DNA of 64,000 nt. Source: Streptococcus mitis bv. 2 str. SK95. Lineage in GTDB: Bacteria > Bacillota > Bacilli > Lactobacillales > Streptococcaceae. The notes under the pieces are model-generated. The model saw only the letters and a program-made list of their open reading frames with translations, was not told the DNA's origin and did no database searches. Position numbers and translations under genes: made by a program. Shown piece after piece: positions 42,930 through 51,093 of the stretch. Within the stretch, counting starts at the first letter, position 1; every line of letters begins with the position of its first letter. Location of the stretch: positions 124,001-188,000 of the forward strand of contig NZ_AFUB01000023.1 of NCBI RefSeq assembly GCF_000222705.1, given 5' to 3'.

Positions 42930-44304
42930 CTGTCACCTCGTCGTCTGGCTTCGTGTTAGTCTGATTAAAGAATGGCACACGGTCCTTATTCTTCTCTTTC
43001 TCTTCTTCGAGTTCTTCAATTTCAGCGTCAGGATCTTCAACAAATGGCAAGAGCGAAATAAGCTGACGAAGTGAGACCTTACCTTCAAGATTATTGATAA
43101 TCTGTGACAATTCGAGCAAGTTCTTAGGCAATCCACGGCTAAACTGTGGCACGATTGAATATGCTTCAAGAGCAATCTGCTGCATGCCCAAATAATGAGC
43201 GAAGATAGCAATCCGCTGTCTAAGACCTCGCTTGTAATTCGCTTCTTTGGTCTTAGTGATCATTTCAAGGCCTAGCAACTTGAATTCCATAGCTACACCC
43301 GAGCTATTGCCTGCAAAGTTCTCATCTGTCAAATTCGGCACATGGCTGAATGTGTAGATGTCTTCTTTCAAAGCCTTGCGCAAGATTTCAGTTGCATTCT
43401 CATCCAGGGCGTTCTTTAAGAAATCAGCCTTGGCATCTGCTGGTAATTCCAAAAGACCTTCTTCAGCAAGGATGCTCATTGCTTCCCTGGCATCTTCTAG
43501 ATTGTCAGCTAACTGCGCGCCGTAAAGTACAAGAATAGACTCGACTGCCTGCTCTTTGTCGTTGACACGATTACCCATCAATGAGTTGTAAGCATCAATC
43601 AAGCTGATTTGTTGCTCATAATCACCAATCGCAAAATGATTATTGCGGTACTCGATGATTGGGATTTGCCCGAGGTTGTGAGGTTCTACCTGCTCATTCT
43701 TCGTTGTTCCCATACTCGAATCACGCAGCACAATGTGATAATGCAAATTCTGCGTAAAGACTTCTGCTTGATACTTAGTCGCATCTTTCGTGTCGTCTTT
43801 AATTTCGTAGTAATAGACCGCAAACAAGGCCTTGCGCTCGATGCTGTCATCGTAAACGATGAACACATTTTCAGGGTCTACGCTAGTCGAATCTAGCTCA
43901 GTCAACCCCTCTTTAGCATAGATGTACTCATAAGCACGACCATAGATGGCCATGTTCAGAGCATTCTGCGCATCCACTTGGTCTATTTCAGCACCGTCAA
44001 AAGCTACAAGCAGAGGCTCAAGGTCGCTCTCAGCAGTATTGTTATACTTGATAGGATTGCCCATAAAATATCCCGTGGACGTGTCTGCAATGTCCTTTGC
44101 GTGATTGGCTACTGTCTTGAAGTTTGGAGCGTTCTGATTGCGCCTTTTGTGATTCAAGATAGCATGCTCACCCAAGTAGTATTTCTTCAAATCCTGCAAG
44201 TGGCTGCGCTCTTGTGTATGCTTGCGAATCAGCTTGTAAATCAATTCTTTATTCAAAGCTGTTTCATCGTATCCATCCCGTGGATAAGTTAAAATCTGAT
44301 ACAT
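42892..44304 (-). CDS. portal protein (SPP1 gp6-like)
   Basis: The 470-residue protein begins with YPRDGYDETALNKELIYKLIRKH and has YLGEHAILNHKRRN, GYFMGNPI, GRAYEYIYA, SGVAMEFKLLGLE; all typical for SPP1-like portals. It is the dodecameric DNA gate in the capsid vertex. AAAGGATTTAA precedes the start. Confidence 0.92.
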   Translation of the reverse strand: MYQILTYPRDGYDETALNKELIYKLIRKHTQERSHLQDLKKYYLGEHAILNHKRRNQNAPNFKTVANHAKDIADTSTGYFMGNPIKYNNTAESDLEPLLVAFDGAEIDQVDAQNALNMAIYGRAYEYIYAKEGLTELDSTSVDPENVFIVYDDSIERKALFAVYYYEIKDDTKDATKYQAEVFTQNLHYHIVLRDSSMGTTKNEQVEPHNLGQIPIIEYRNNHFAIGDYEQQISLIDAYNSLMGNRVNDKEQAVESILVLYGAQLADNLEDAREAMSILAEEGLLELPADAKADFLKNALDENATEILRKALKEDIYTFSHVPNLTDENFAGNSSGVAMEFKLLGLEMITKTKEANYKRGLRQRIAIFAHYLGMQQIALEAYSIVPQFSRGLPKNLLELSQIINNLEGKVSLRQLISLLPFVEDPDAEIEELEEEKEKNKDRVPFFNQTNTKPDDEVTDEESGVLDQEKG

Positions 44305-44315
44305 TTAAATCCTTT

Positions 44316-45614
44316 CTATAAGCCGTATTGCGAACGTCTGCGGACGGTTGCTTTCCCACCTTCGATACATTGAAGGCTATATCGCAATGCATCCATCAAG
44401 TGGTTGTTCTTATCTTCTGGCTTATTCAACCAATTGCCTTCTTTGTCTCGTTGATAACAATAACTGTAAAATTCATCCATGATATGCTCACAATTCGGAT
44501 GCACATAAATAGCGTATCCTTGGAGTTTGGATACGCCTGCCATAATACTATCTTTACCTTTGCGGCTCTCTTTAATTCGAGATATGCCGTGTTCTGATCT
44601 GAGCTCTTCAATCAGCCGTGACTCTGCGCTGTCTGCGATGATTTGAGAGCGATGATAACCTTTATCTTTTATCATCTTAGCGACTTCCTTGGTTATCAGA
44701 CCGACTCTGTACGCTTCATCAAAGATGTGTATCTCTTTCGTTGTGTCGTTTATCAGCGAACAACACAATGCTGTTGGATCATGAGTAAAACCAAAGTCAA
44801 GACCGATACACAACTTGTTAGCAGGATTCTGCAACAACTCATCTTTGTCAAAGTCTTTGACAGCCACATTGTTGTAGATAAGGCCCTCAGCCACGCCCCA
44901 CTCACCATCACACACGATTCTCGCACGTCTTGGATTCGTATGATACAAATCTTCATAACGCTTGATATCGACTTCATCCAGCCACTCGTTGCATCGATAA
45001 GTAGTCGTAGTAGCGAATGTGTCGGCTCGTCTAGTTTCCTCATCAAAAAAGACACGTTTGAGCCAGTGCCTCTCATTCCACGGGTTAAACGTGACCGTGA
45101 TTTGTTTAAAAAAATCAGGTACATCTAAGCTACCACGGATAGACTCGACTACCGTACTGAACTTATCTTCAGTCTCGATTTGATACGCTTCCTCGAACCA
45201 TGCCCAACATAAGATGCCTACATCAACCGTGATAGATGTGATTTTAAGTTCATCATCCAAACCACGAAATAGAATCTTCTGTCCTGTTTCTCTTACTGTG
45301 ATTTCAGGCAAGGACTCATTGAATTTAAACTTATGAGCAACTTTTAACTGGTTAGCTGCCCACTTAAAATCCGTGTAAGTCGATTGCTTGTTCGTATTCG
45401 AATATCTACGAATGACAAGCAAGTTTGCCCATGGATATTTCAAAATACGTGTGATGAAGTTAAGAGCCGTAGTCTTTGATTTCTTCGAACCACGAGAACC
45501 TTTTACTACTCGATAGAAATTACGAGAGCGCCAGAACTGGCCATATCCACCACCTACTATCTTAGGCAGGTCTACGACAATATCATTCTGTTTAATCTGG
45601 TATGTCTGACTCAT
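44316..45614 (-). CDS. terminase large subunit (PBSX type)
   Basis: The 432-residue motor protein has the Walker A-like GSRGSKKSKT, the Walker B WAWFEEAY, motif III-like TFNPWN and the nuclease carboxylates in GLDFGFTHDP, DSAESR and HLMDALRYS. I set the start at 45614 (MSQTYQIKQ) since the longer frame to 45722 covers the TerS reading frame. It packs DNA into the procapsid. Confidence 0.92.
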   Translation of the reverse strand: MSQTYQIKQNDIVVDLPKIVGGGYGQFWRSRNFYRVVKGSRGSKKSKTTALNFITRILKYPWANLLVIRRYSNTNKQSTYTDFKWAANQLKVAHKFKFNESLPEITVRETGQKILFRGLDDELKITSITVDVGILCWAWFEEAYQIETEDKFSTVVESIRGSLDVPDFFKQITVTFNPWNERHWLKRVFFDEETRRADTFATTTTYRCNEWLDEVDIKRYEDLYHTNPRRARIVCDGEWGVAEGLIYNNVAVKDFDKDELLQNPANKLCIGLDFGFTHDPTALCCSLINDTTKEIHIFDEAYRVGLITKEVAKMIKDKGYHRSQIIADSAESRLIEELRSEHGISRIKESRKGKDSIMAGVSKLQGYAIYVHPNCEHIMDEFYSYCYQRDKEGNWLNKPEDKNNHLMDALRYSLQCIEGGKATVRRRSQYGL

Positions 45615-46023
45615 TCGCAAACACCACCGTTCCAGAAATATCTGCCTCAACCTTATCCGTCCAGAGCCTATGCCGTTTGCCAAGGAGTTCAGCCGCCTTG
45701 ATTCTGTCTTTCGCTCCGACATCTATATCCGTAATCGTTTGGCCTAGTTCTCCAATGCTTATCAAAGTCTGCTCTTGCGTTTCTCCTCGCATGACCGAAG
45801 TTAGGTAAGTGAGTACCTCCTCCTGTGTTGCGATTTTCTCAGATGCAAGCTGAGCCAGTCTCTCGTCTATATAGGATTTTATTGCAGTATTTTGTAGTAG
45901 CTTAGAAGCGTTCGTGTTCGCATACTTAGAGCTATATCCCGCTTTTACAGCCGCCGCTGTTGCATTCCCACTGATGATGTACTCATCAGCAAATCTCTGT
46001 TGTTTTAAAGTTAGTTTAGCGAT
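45592..46023 (-). CDS. terminase small subunit with no canonical start codon (AUC start proposed)
   Basis: The frame codes a full TerS: KLTLKQQRFADEYIISGNATAAAVKAGYSS (N-terminal DNA-binding) down to the acidic FANESDIPD. It has no ATG, GTG or TTG before the Met at codon ~78. Homologs start just before AKLTL; at that spot the codon is ATC (46023), nine bases after GGAGG. The nearby ATG (46030) is out of frame and stops after four codons. Either AUC initiates, or ATG was mutated to ATC. Starting at 46023 gives 143 residues, a normal length. It overlaps TerL by 23 bp. If untranslated, packaging would fail. Confidence 0.75.
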   Translation of the reverse strand: MAKLTLKQQRFADEYIISGNATAAAVKAGYSSKYANTNASKLLQNTAIKSYIDERLAQLASEKIATQEEVLTYLTSVMRGETQEQTLISIGELGQTITDIDVGAKDRIKAAELLGKRHRLWTDKVEADISGTVVFANESDIPD

Positions 46024-46090
46024 TTTCCATCACCTCCATTCACAAAAACAAAAAGCCACACGCTTGTGTGACTTGATGCAAGACCTCTCA

Positions 46091-46161
46091 CAGACTTTGT
46101 AGGAATCGAACCTACGATAACAGTTTTGGAGACTGTTGTGTTACCGCTACACTAAAAGCCT
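46091..46161 (-). tRNA. tRNA-Trp (CCA)
   Basis: Minus strand cloverleaf of 71 nt: acceptor AGGCTTT / AAAGTCT (7 bp with one G-U), D-arm GTGT-AGCGGTA-ACAC, anticodon arm ACAGT-CTCCAAA-ACTGT with anticodon CCA, T-arm GTAGG-TTCGATT-CCTAC, discriminator G. CCA is not encoded. It is phage-borne, between the late regulator and TerS. Confidence 0.9.
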
Positions 46162-46165
46162 AAAA

Positions 46166-46231
46166 TAACGACATCAAGGATTGAACCCAAAAAGACAAAG
46201 AGGAAATCACTGACTTATCCAGATGTCGTTA
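46166..46231 (-). ncRNA. degenerate tRNA-like element next to tRNA-Trp
   Basis: A perfect 10-bp inverted repeat (TAACGACATC / GATGTCGTTA) encloses 46 bases. A T-arm can be drawn (TTGGG-TTCAATC-CTTGA, with several G-U pairs). The D-arm is short (CTG / CAG) and no proper anticodon arm with U33 is found. It is probably a decayed or mimic tRNA transcribed just before tRNA-Trp. Confidence 0.45.
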
Positions 46232-46283
46232 CGAAAAGTTAAAGGAGTCATCAGTCCGCTTTACCGTACTTGCTGACAATACC

Positions 46284-46325
46284 ATAATATCACTTTAAAA
46301 GTTCCAAAGAGTTCCATTAATTCCA
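46284..46325 (-). promoter_or_regulatory. candidate late promoter with three TGGAA direct repeats
   Basis: Reading the minus strand: TGGAA at 46325-46321, 46316-46312 and 46306-46302 (spacing 9 and 10), then TATTAT (46289-46284) 12 bases later. There is no good -35 at the usual distance, suggesting activator-dependent firing. It overlaps the 3' end of the DUF1492 regulator gene and leads into the tRNA and terminase genes. Confidence 0.5.
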
Positions 46326-46727
46326 TTTATTAGAAATTTTTTTCAAAGCGCTCTCTCTAGCCCGATGAATCGTCCCACGTCCGCAACGTAACTGAGCCTG
46401 AATTTGACTCCATGACAATCCATCAATATACAACAAGCGCATGATAATATTTTCCACAGGATCATCCAATGACTCAATCACTTGCACCAGCTCATCACGT
46501 TCCTGATAGAGTTCTTGGATTTCGCGGTACAGCTGTTCCGATTTATCAATAATCAGTACGTTCAACTCTTCAGAGCGATTAGATGAGCTTTCTGATTTCG
46601 GCATGCTGTCGAACTGCTGTCCTCGTAAGATGCTCGATTTCAAGCTGATGATTTCCTGGTGTTTCGACTTCGCTTTGATATCGATGTACTGCAAGGCCTT
46701 TAATCGTTGTTTGATATTGATCGTCAA
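46317..46727 (-). CDS. phage late-gene regulator, DUF1492/ArpU-like sigma-like HTH
   Basis: The 136-residue protein has a helical start, a coiled-coil middle (SEQLYREIQELYQERDELVQVIESL) and a C-terminal sigma-region-4-like HTH (IIMRLLYIDGLSWSQIQAQLRCGRGTIHRARESAL). In Firmicute phages such proteins at the end of the early operon turn on late genes. The repeats at 46302-46325 may be its target. Confidence 0.8.
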   Translation of the reverse strand: MTINIKQRLKALQYIDIKAKSKHQEIISLKSSILRGQQFDSMPKSESSSNRSEELNVLIIDKSEQLYREIQELYQERDELVQVIESLDDPVENIIMRLLYIDGLSWSQIQAQLRCGRGTIHRARESALKKISNKWN

Positions 46728-47110
46728 TCGCCCACCTCCAAAATTTTCTTGTTTTCGTAGATGTTGCCGATGATTTCCTCATATCCGGTCCACGCATATC
46801 CTTCACTCAATCCTTTTAGATAAACTGCAGGCATGCCGCCTATGAATGTACCACCGTATTCTTTTTCTAAATACACTTCATGGAGACATCCTCTTGTACA
46901 TTTAACGATGTCACCAACGAACACTTCCTTGCCATTTCTGTCAAACAATCCTGTTGATTGCATGAGGTGAATGTCATTGTTCACAATCCATTCACCAGCA
47001 ACAGAATCCTCATCAATAATACAGATATTGCCATTTCCAACCATCACTTCATCAGGTTGATACATGCGACTTAATGACCCGCTATCATATGCTCTAAATT
47101 TCGGAATCAT
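46724..47110 (-). CDS. YopX family protein
   Basis: The 128-residue protein has the YopX pattern: MIPKFRAYD at the start, QSTGLFDRNGKEVFVGDIVKC in the middle and GYEEIIGNIYEN near the end. Common in Gram-positive phages between replication and late genes; function unknown. Overlaps both neighbours by 4 bp. Confidence 0.88.
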   Translation of the reverse strand: MIPKFRAYDSGSLSRMYQPDEVMVGNGNICIIDEDSVAGEWIVNNDIHLMQSTGLFDRNGKEVFVGDIVKCTRGCLHEVYLEKEYGGTFIGGMPAVYLKGLSEGYAWTGYEEIIGNIYENKKILEVGD

Positions 47111-47334
47111 CTTGCACCTCCAATAAAATTATTAGCAATATTTTGTACCTCAGTATCGATTATTTTATCTCTATAATTCAATATCGGAGCCATAACATCA
47201 TTTGTCAATGCAGGCTTCAAAATGATTTCATTTGTTTCCAAAAATCTTTTACCATTGATTTTGATTTTAATGTCATAACCGTTAGCGATATGTTCAAGGT
47301 CATTTTTAGACAGAGAGATTTCAAATTTACTCAT
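47107..47334 (-). CDS. small phage protein, function unknown
   Basis: The 75-residue protein (FEISLSKNDLEHIANGYDIKIKINGKRF...) seems a small beta/alpha fold. It overlaps the genes on both sides by 4 bp, so it is a real operon member. No motif is recognised. Confidence 0.6.
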   Translation of the reverse strand: MSKFEISLSKNDLEHIANGYDIKIKINGKRFLETNEIILKPALTNDVMAPILNYRDKIIDTEVQNIANNFIGGAR

Positions 47335-47516
47335 TCTTCCAACTCCTTTATTCTCTTCTTCCAGTTTTTCACTTTCTTTTTAAGCAAGTCACGTTGCTCA
47401 GACCTGCTAAAAGCAAGCGATTTGACACACGGCTCAGATAGTTCTGCTATCTTTGTCTCCGTCTGCTCGATCGTGCGTTCCAGTCCGTCAATGACTGTTT
47501 GTTTGCTATATTCCAT
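47331..47516 (-). CDS. small coiled-coil phage protein
   Basis: The 61-residue protein is a helical hairpin with many Lys and Glu (GLERTIEQTETKIAELSE; LLKKKVKNWKKRIKELEE). Function unknown; operon position is firm. Confidence 0.6.
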   Translation of the reverse strand: MEYSKQTVIDGLERTIEQTETKIAELSEPCVKSLAFSRSEQRDLLKKKVKNWKKRIKELEE

Positions 47517-47519
47517 GTT

Positions 47520-47735
47520 TTATCCTGCTTGTTTTTCTAGCCAGTTAAAGAGCAGACCAAACTGCTCCGTCACCAGCTCATCATCATTGTATTGTTTGCA
47601 GATTTCTCCGATTGACGACACTGCCCATAGCCAGTAGGCATCTGAACCAAAACCGACCTCTTGGCTTTTCTGATTGCTACGCGCCATCCATTCCGGAATG
47701 ACCCTGCTAAAGAAATCAATATAATTGATTTTCAT
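47520..47735 (-). CDS. small phage protein, function unknown
   Basis: The 71-residue protein (INYIDFFSRVIPEWMARSNQKSQ...; WLWAVSSIGEICKQYNDDELV) is helical and Trp-rich, found right after the RusA gene with a 4-bp overlap. Similar short genes are usual in this place in streptococcal phages. Confidence 0.6.
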   Translation of the reverse strand: MKINYIDFFSRVIPEWMARSNQKSQEVGFGSDAYWLWAVSSIGEICKQYNDDELVTEQFGLLFNWLEKQAG

Positions 47736-48130
47736 GGCAATTCCTCAATCTTGATATAAATTCCGACTGTGTCTGCCCAAAACTTCTCGACAATCTCGCT
47801 GGCCACTTGTGCATCGTCTTGCCAGTATCCAAGTTTCGTCATGCAATCTTTGAGCAACTTCTGGAGATTATCTGTATCTGGCTTCGTGGTCTTGTACTGG
47901 CCGTCGTAGCTTTTTTTGATACGCGGAAAGCACCACTTGACCGTCAGCCGAATTGCTCCTTTAAATTCATCAGGAGGGACATGCTGGGCAAGTAAGCTCT
48001 CAAATTTCGCTCTAGCATTTTTCAAGTCGGCTGGTTCATAAAAGATTGGCTTACCAAATCTCACGTTTACCTTTTTTTGTTGATGAGTCGTAGTCGGAAT
48101 TTTTTGCATCGGTAAAAAGAATTCAATCAT
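47732..48130 (-). CDS. RusA-family Holliday junction resolvase
   Basis: The 132-residue protein has the RusA core: KPDTDNLQKLLKDCMTKLGYWQDDAQV, including the catalytic Asp residues, and a C-terminal beta-strand (VGIYIKIEEL). It cuts Holliday junctions and branched DNA produced by phage recombination and replication before packaging. Confidence 0.9.
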   Translation of the reverse strand: MIEFFLPMQKIPTTTHQQKKVNVRFGKPIFYEPADLKNARAKFESLLAQHVPPDEFKGAIRLTVKWCFPRIKKSYDGQYKTTKPDTDNLQKLLKDCMTKLGYWQDDAQVASEIVEKFWADTVGIYIKIEELP

Positions 48131-48566
48131 CTTCTACCTCTTTCGCAAATTGCCACGCCCATGCTACAGTAGAATTTTTTATTTTTTTCTCAGTAAGCCC
48201 GCCAGGAACATAACTATTATGTTCTCGTAATTTTTTAAGCGATAAATATTTATGATCGTTTAAGCACAGATTTCCGGTGCCACTTTGACACAAAGTTTGA
48301 AAGAAACCATCACCTACCGGGATTTCTACTGTATATATTTTCTCTTTCTCGATAAGGTCAATTCTTTCGAATTTTGCACGAGTTTCTAAAATTTTTAAAT
48401 AGCTTCTCATTGCGTGATATTGAGATTGTAACAATTCAAGTGGGCAGGACAATTCAAAGTCAGGTACTTGTTTTTCTTTATATGCTTTTAAAAAATTTTC
48501 AATTCGCACACATCGTTCTTTAAGTTGATTATATTCATCAATCATTCGTTGTTTATAAGCTTCCAT
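48123..48566 (-). CDS. crAss001_48-like plus DUF1642 two-part phage protein
   Basis: I start at 48566 (MEAYKQRM), after GAGGTG, giving 147 residues; the longer frame to 48647 has no ribosome site. The first ~75 residues (EYNQLKERCVRIENFLKAYKEKQ; CPLELLQSQYHAMRSYLKILETRA) match the crAss001_48-related pattern. The rest (IYTVEIP; YLSLKKLREHN; GLTEKKIKN; WAWQFAKEVE) matches DUF1642. Both are small phage domains of unknown function often found near replication genes. The join is unusual but not unique in streptococcal phages. Confidence 0.6.
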   Translation of the reverse strand: MEAYKQRMIDEYNQLKERCVRIENFLKAYKEKQVPDFELSCPLELLQSQYHAMRSYLKILETRAKFERIDLIEKEKIYTVEIPVGDGFFQTLCQSGTGNLCLNDHKYLSLKKLREHNSYVPGGLTEKKIKNSTVAWAWQFAKEVEDD

Positions 48567-48660
48567 TTTCACACCTCGCATAGTTTTACTTTTTAATTTC
48601 GCTTTTAGTCCATGACCCTTGTATATGACAGGGTGCGTTTTAAGCAACCCTGTCTATACA

Positions 48661-48832
48661 GGTATGGACATGATGGACGACAGGACATTATCTATATATA
48701 TAATATATAGTTGTCTGTCCGGGACACGACCACATTTTTATGGTCTTGTCTGTCCTTTTTAGGACAAGGACACAACCATAATTTTATGGTGCTGTCTTAT
48801 TCGGACACGACCACGTTTTTATGGTCTTGTCC
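48661..48832. repeat. iteron-like repeats and AT-rich box: candidate phage replication origin
   Basis: Three hairpin units, GACACGACCAC-TTTTT-ATGGTCTTGTC or close variants, begin near 48723, 48769 and 48804. GGACA/TGTCC pentamers occur about nine times between 48665 and 48832. A near-palindromic AT box (TATATATATAATATATAG) lies at 48692-48710. The last unit is inside the 3' end of the primase-helicase gene, whose tail GQDHKNVVVSE it encodes. Placement beside the replication gene favours an origin; multiple terminators or operators are alternatives. Confidence 0.5.
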
Positions 48833-51082
48833 TTTTTCTTTTATTGAATTTGAGTTCTTGTCGAACCAATATTTTTTTGACGAATTCAATCTGCGAGTAA
48901 CTGTTTTTACAGAAATTCCTAAATATTCAGCTACGTCTTCTTTTGAGGGAGGCTCGCCAAAATTCGCGTTTTCGATCGCTTCGTCAAACTCTATCAGTTT
49001 TTGCTTTTTGTCTTCCTTTGCGTTCTTTTTGCGAGTTTCTTTAGCTTTCATCCACCCCGGTTTATCATCGTCCAATTGTATATCCGCCAGCACGCCCGTT
49101 TCATCAAGCGCGTGTACTGGATAACTGAACCACATGTTGACTGGCTTGAACTTGGCAAACTCTCGAAGTGTGCCCTCAACGCGCCACGCAGTCGCTATCT
49201 GGACCTTATTGCGTACTTCCTCGAGCTTGTCTACATAAGGAGCACGAGCCATGACATCAGGGATGCCTTTCTCGAAATGTGTCCGCATCTGCGCAGGGCT
49301 TAAGAGGTCATCTAGCCCGACATTCTGTTGGTAATAGGAATTATTTCGCTCTTGCAAAGCCTGTTTATATACTTCGCACGCTGCCTGATTCAGCCTTTGA
49401 GTAAGTAATTCCTCTGACACTTCTAGCTCTACTAAGTCGATAAGCGCGTCAGGATCCCGAGCGAATACACCCGAACCACTAGCGCGATCCATGGACTTCT
49501 TGCCACCTTGAGAACCCTTAGAGTGGTGGTGACAGTAGATAACACTAGAACCTAACTCTGTGGCCACTTTATCAAATTGATTGGTAAAATGTGCCATCTG
49601 GTCCGCGCTATTCTCGTCACCCGTCAGAACCTTGTAAATCGGGTCGATGATGACTGCGATATAATTCTTCTTCAAAGCTCTGCGAATGAGTTTGGGCGCC
49701 AGCTTGTCCATTGGTACGGTCTTGCCACGCAAATTCCAGATATCGATGTTCTGGATGTTCTGAGGTGGCAATTCCATAGCTTGGTAAACATCACGGAAAC
49801 GATGCAAAGCAGACGGACGGTCTAGCTCCAGATTGACATACAAGACACGCCCCTGCGTACAATCCCAGCCTAGCCACTTCTTCCCCTCTGCGATTGCAAT
49901 TGACATCTCAATCAAGGCAAATGACTTACCAGCCTTTGACGGACCAGCAATCAGCATTTTGTGACCTTGACGAAGGACTCCTTTTATCAACTCAGGAACC
50001 AATTCTGGCAAGTTATCCCAGCTGTCGGCCAATCCTTCAGGATCAGGCAAATCATCGTTCAAATCTTCGATGTATTGATACCATTCATCCCAATCAGCCT
50101 TACCGATGTTGGTATCTACCAAAAATTGCTTCTGACCGTTTCGGATGAACCCTGGCATGCGCGAAAGTCTACTTGGATTTTTATTTTGAGTATCGACTAT
50201 GATTCCGTTCTTCTGACAGATTTTATAAAGGTAATTAACCCGATTACGGTATTCCTCGTAATTCTTGGCATCTACTTTGACGATAGCGTGGAGCGATTTA
50301 TTCCCACTGTGAACCAAGGCTGCAATCGGTAATTCAAGTTCTTTGTAGATGGCATTCTGCTTGTCAATCGGCATGCTGTCGGATTCGACCAGAGCATATC
50401 TGAAATCTGTCACGTTTTCATTTTTAGCGCCCTTTCCGTCCATAGGATTAAAACGAATCCATGCACCCGCTTCTTCGTGATAGTCACCAAGGACACCTCC
50501 AATATCTCCATTACATTCTTGTAAGAGTTGAATCAATTCACCAGCTGTGCGGTCGTAAGCTCCTTTGGTTGGCAACCATTTGACAATCTTTCCCGTTTTG
50601 TCATCAGTCTTTGGATAGCATTTAGTCACATAACCGACATTTTCGCCAGCTTCAAAAAGTGTTTCAAGGTATTTGATGATTTCTTGCACTGGATTCCAAA
50701 TCGTCGGCTCGTGGATTTCCTTGCCCTCGATCCAGTCTTTATCAATGACACGATAATCACGATCTATTGTATCGGTCCAGCCTAACTCATGCGCATTCTC
50801 GCTATCGTAGCCAGATTGCGACACCCAGCCGTTTTCTTTTGCAAGTTGGGTAATAGTCGCACCCGTCACGATAGTTCCTGCTTCCTCGTTGAAGGTATCC
50901 CATTTCTTGAAACACTCGAATTTCTTGTATCGACTATCATTTTGTGACCAGTTATCCCAGTCAGATGCCGTGTAGCCTTCGTGTTTTAAGGCCATGCCCA
51001 CATTTATCCATGTCTGGTAGTCTACCGTGGCAGGATTGATGTAATCCAGCAACGGCAACAAATTAAAATCATTCTCTGCCAC
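48797..51082 (-). CDS. phage primase/helicase with PriCT-like, primase-like and RepA-type ATPase domains
   Basis: I place the start at the GTG 51082, after AAAGGAG, giving 761 residues; a frame from 51196 overlaps the Dam gene and lacks a ribosome site. Residues 1-110 look like PriCT_2 (YQTWINVGMALKHEGY, WSQNDSRYKKFECFKKW). The middle (about 190-360) looks like a primase-type fold with HSGNKSLHAIVKV and NPSRLSRMPG. Then comes a RecA-fold ATPase with GPSKAGKSF (Walker A), VIIDPIYK (Walker B) and HHHSKG, and near the end an HTH (VAEYLGISVKTVTRRLNSS). It should open and prime the phage origin. A repeat-rich candidate origin overlaps its 3' end. Confidence 0.8.
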   Translation of the reverse strand: MAENDFNLLPLLDYINPATVDYQTWINVGMALKHEGYTASDWDNWSQNDSRYKKFECFKKWDTFNEEAGTIVTGATITQLAKENGWVSQSGYDSENAHELGWTDTIDRDYRVIDKDWIEGKEIHEPTIWNPVQEIIKYLETLFEAGENVGYVTKCYPKTDDKTGKIVKWLPTKGAYDRTAGELIQLLQECNGDIGGVLGDYHEEAGAWIRFNPMDGKGAKNENVTDFRYALVESDSMPIDKQNAIYKELELPIAALVHSGNKSLHAIVKVDAKNYEEYRNRVNYLYKICQKNGIIVDTQNKNPSRLSRMPGFIRNGQKQFLVDTNIGKADWDEWYQYIEDLNDDLPDPEGLADSWDNLPELVPELIKGVLRQGHKMLIAGPSKAGKSFALIEMSIAIAEGKKWLGWDCTQGRVLYVNLELDRPSALHRFRDVYQAMELPPQNIQNIDIWNLRGKTVPMDKLAPKLIRRALKKNYIAVIIDPIYKVLTGDENSADQMAHFTNQFDKVATELGSSVIYCHHHSKGSQGGKKSMDRASGSGVFARDPDALIDLVELEVSEELLTQRLNQAACEVYKQALQERNNSYYQQNVGLDDLLSPAQMRTHFEKGIPDVMARAPYVDKLEEVRNKVQIATAWRVEGTLREFAKFKPVNMWFSYPVHALDETGVLADIQLDDDKPGWMKAKETRKKNAKEDKKQKLIEFDEAIENANFGEPPSKEDVAEYLGISVKTVTRRLNSSKKYWFDKNSNSIKEKGQDHKNVVVSE

Positions 51083-51093
51083 TGTTTTCTCCT

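Noticed and set aside
48661-48832. CRISPR-like array
   Set aside because: The repeats are self-complementary, vary in spacing and contain no equal-length spacers; no cas genes are present.
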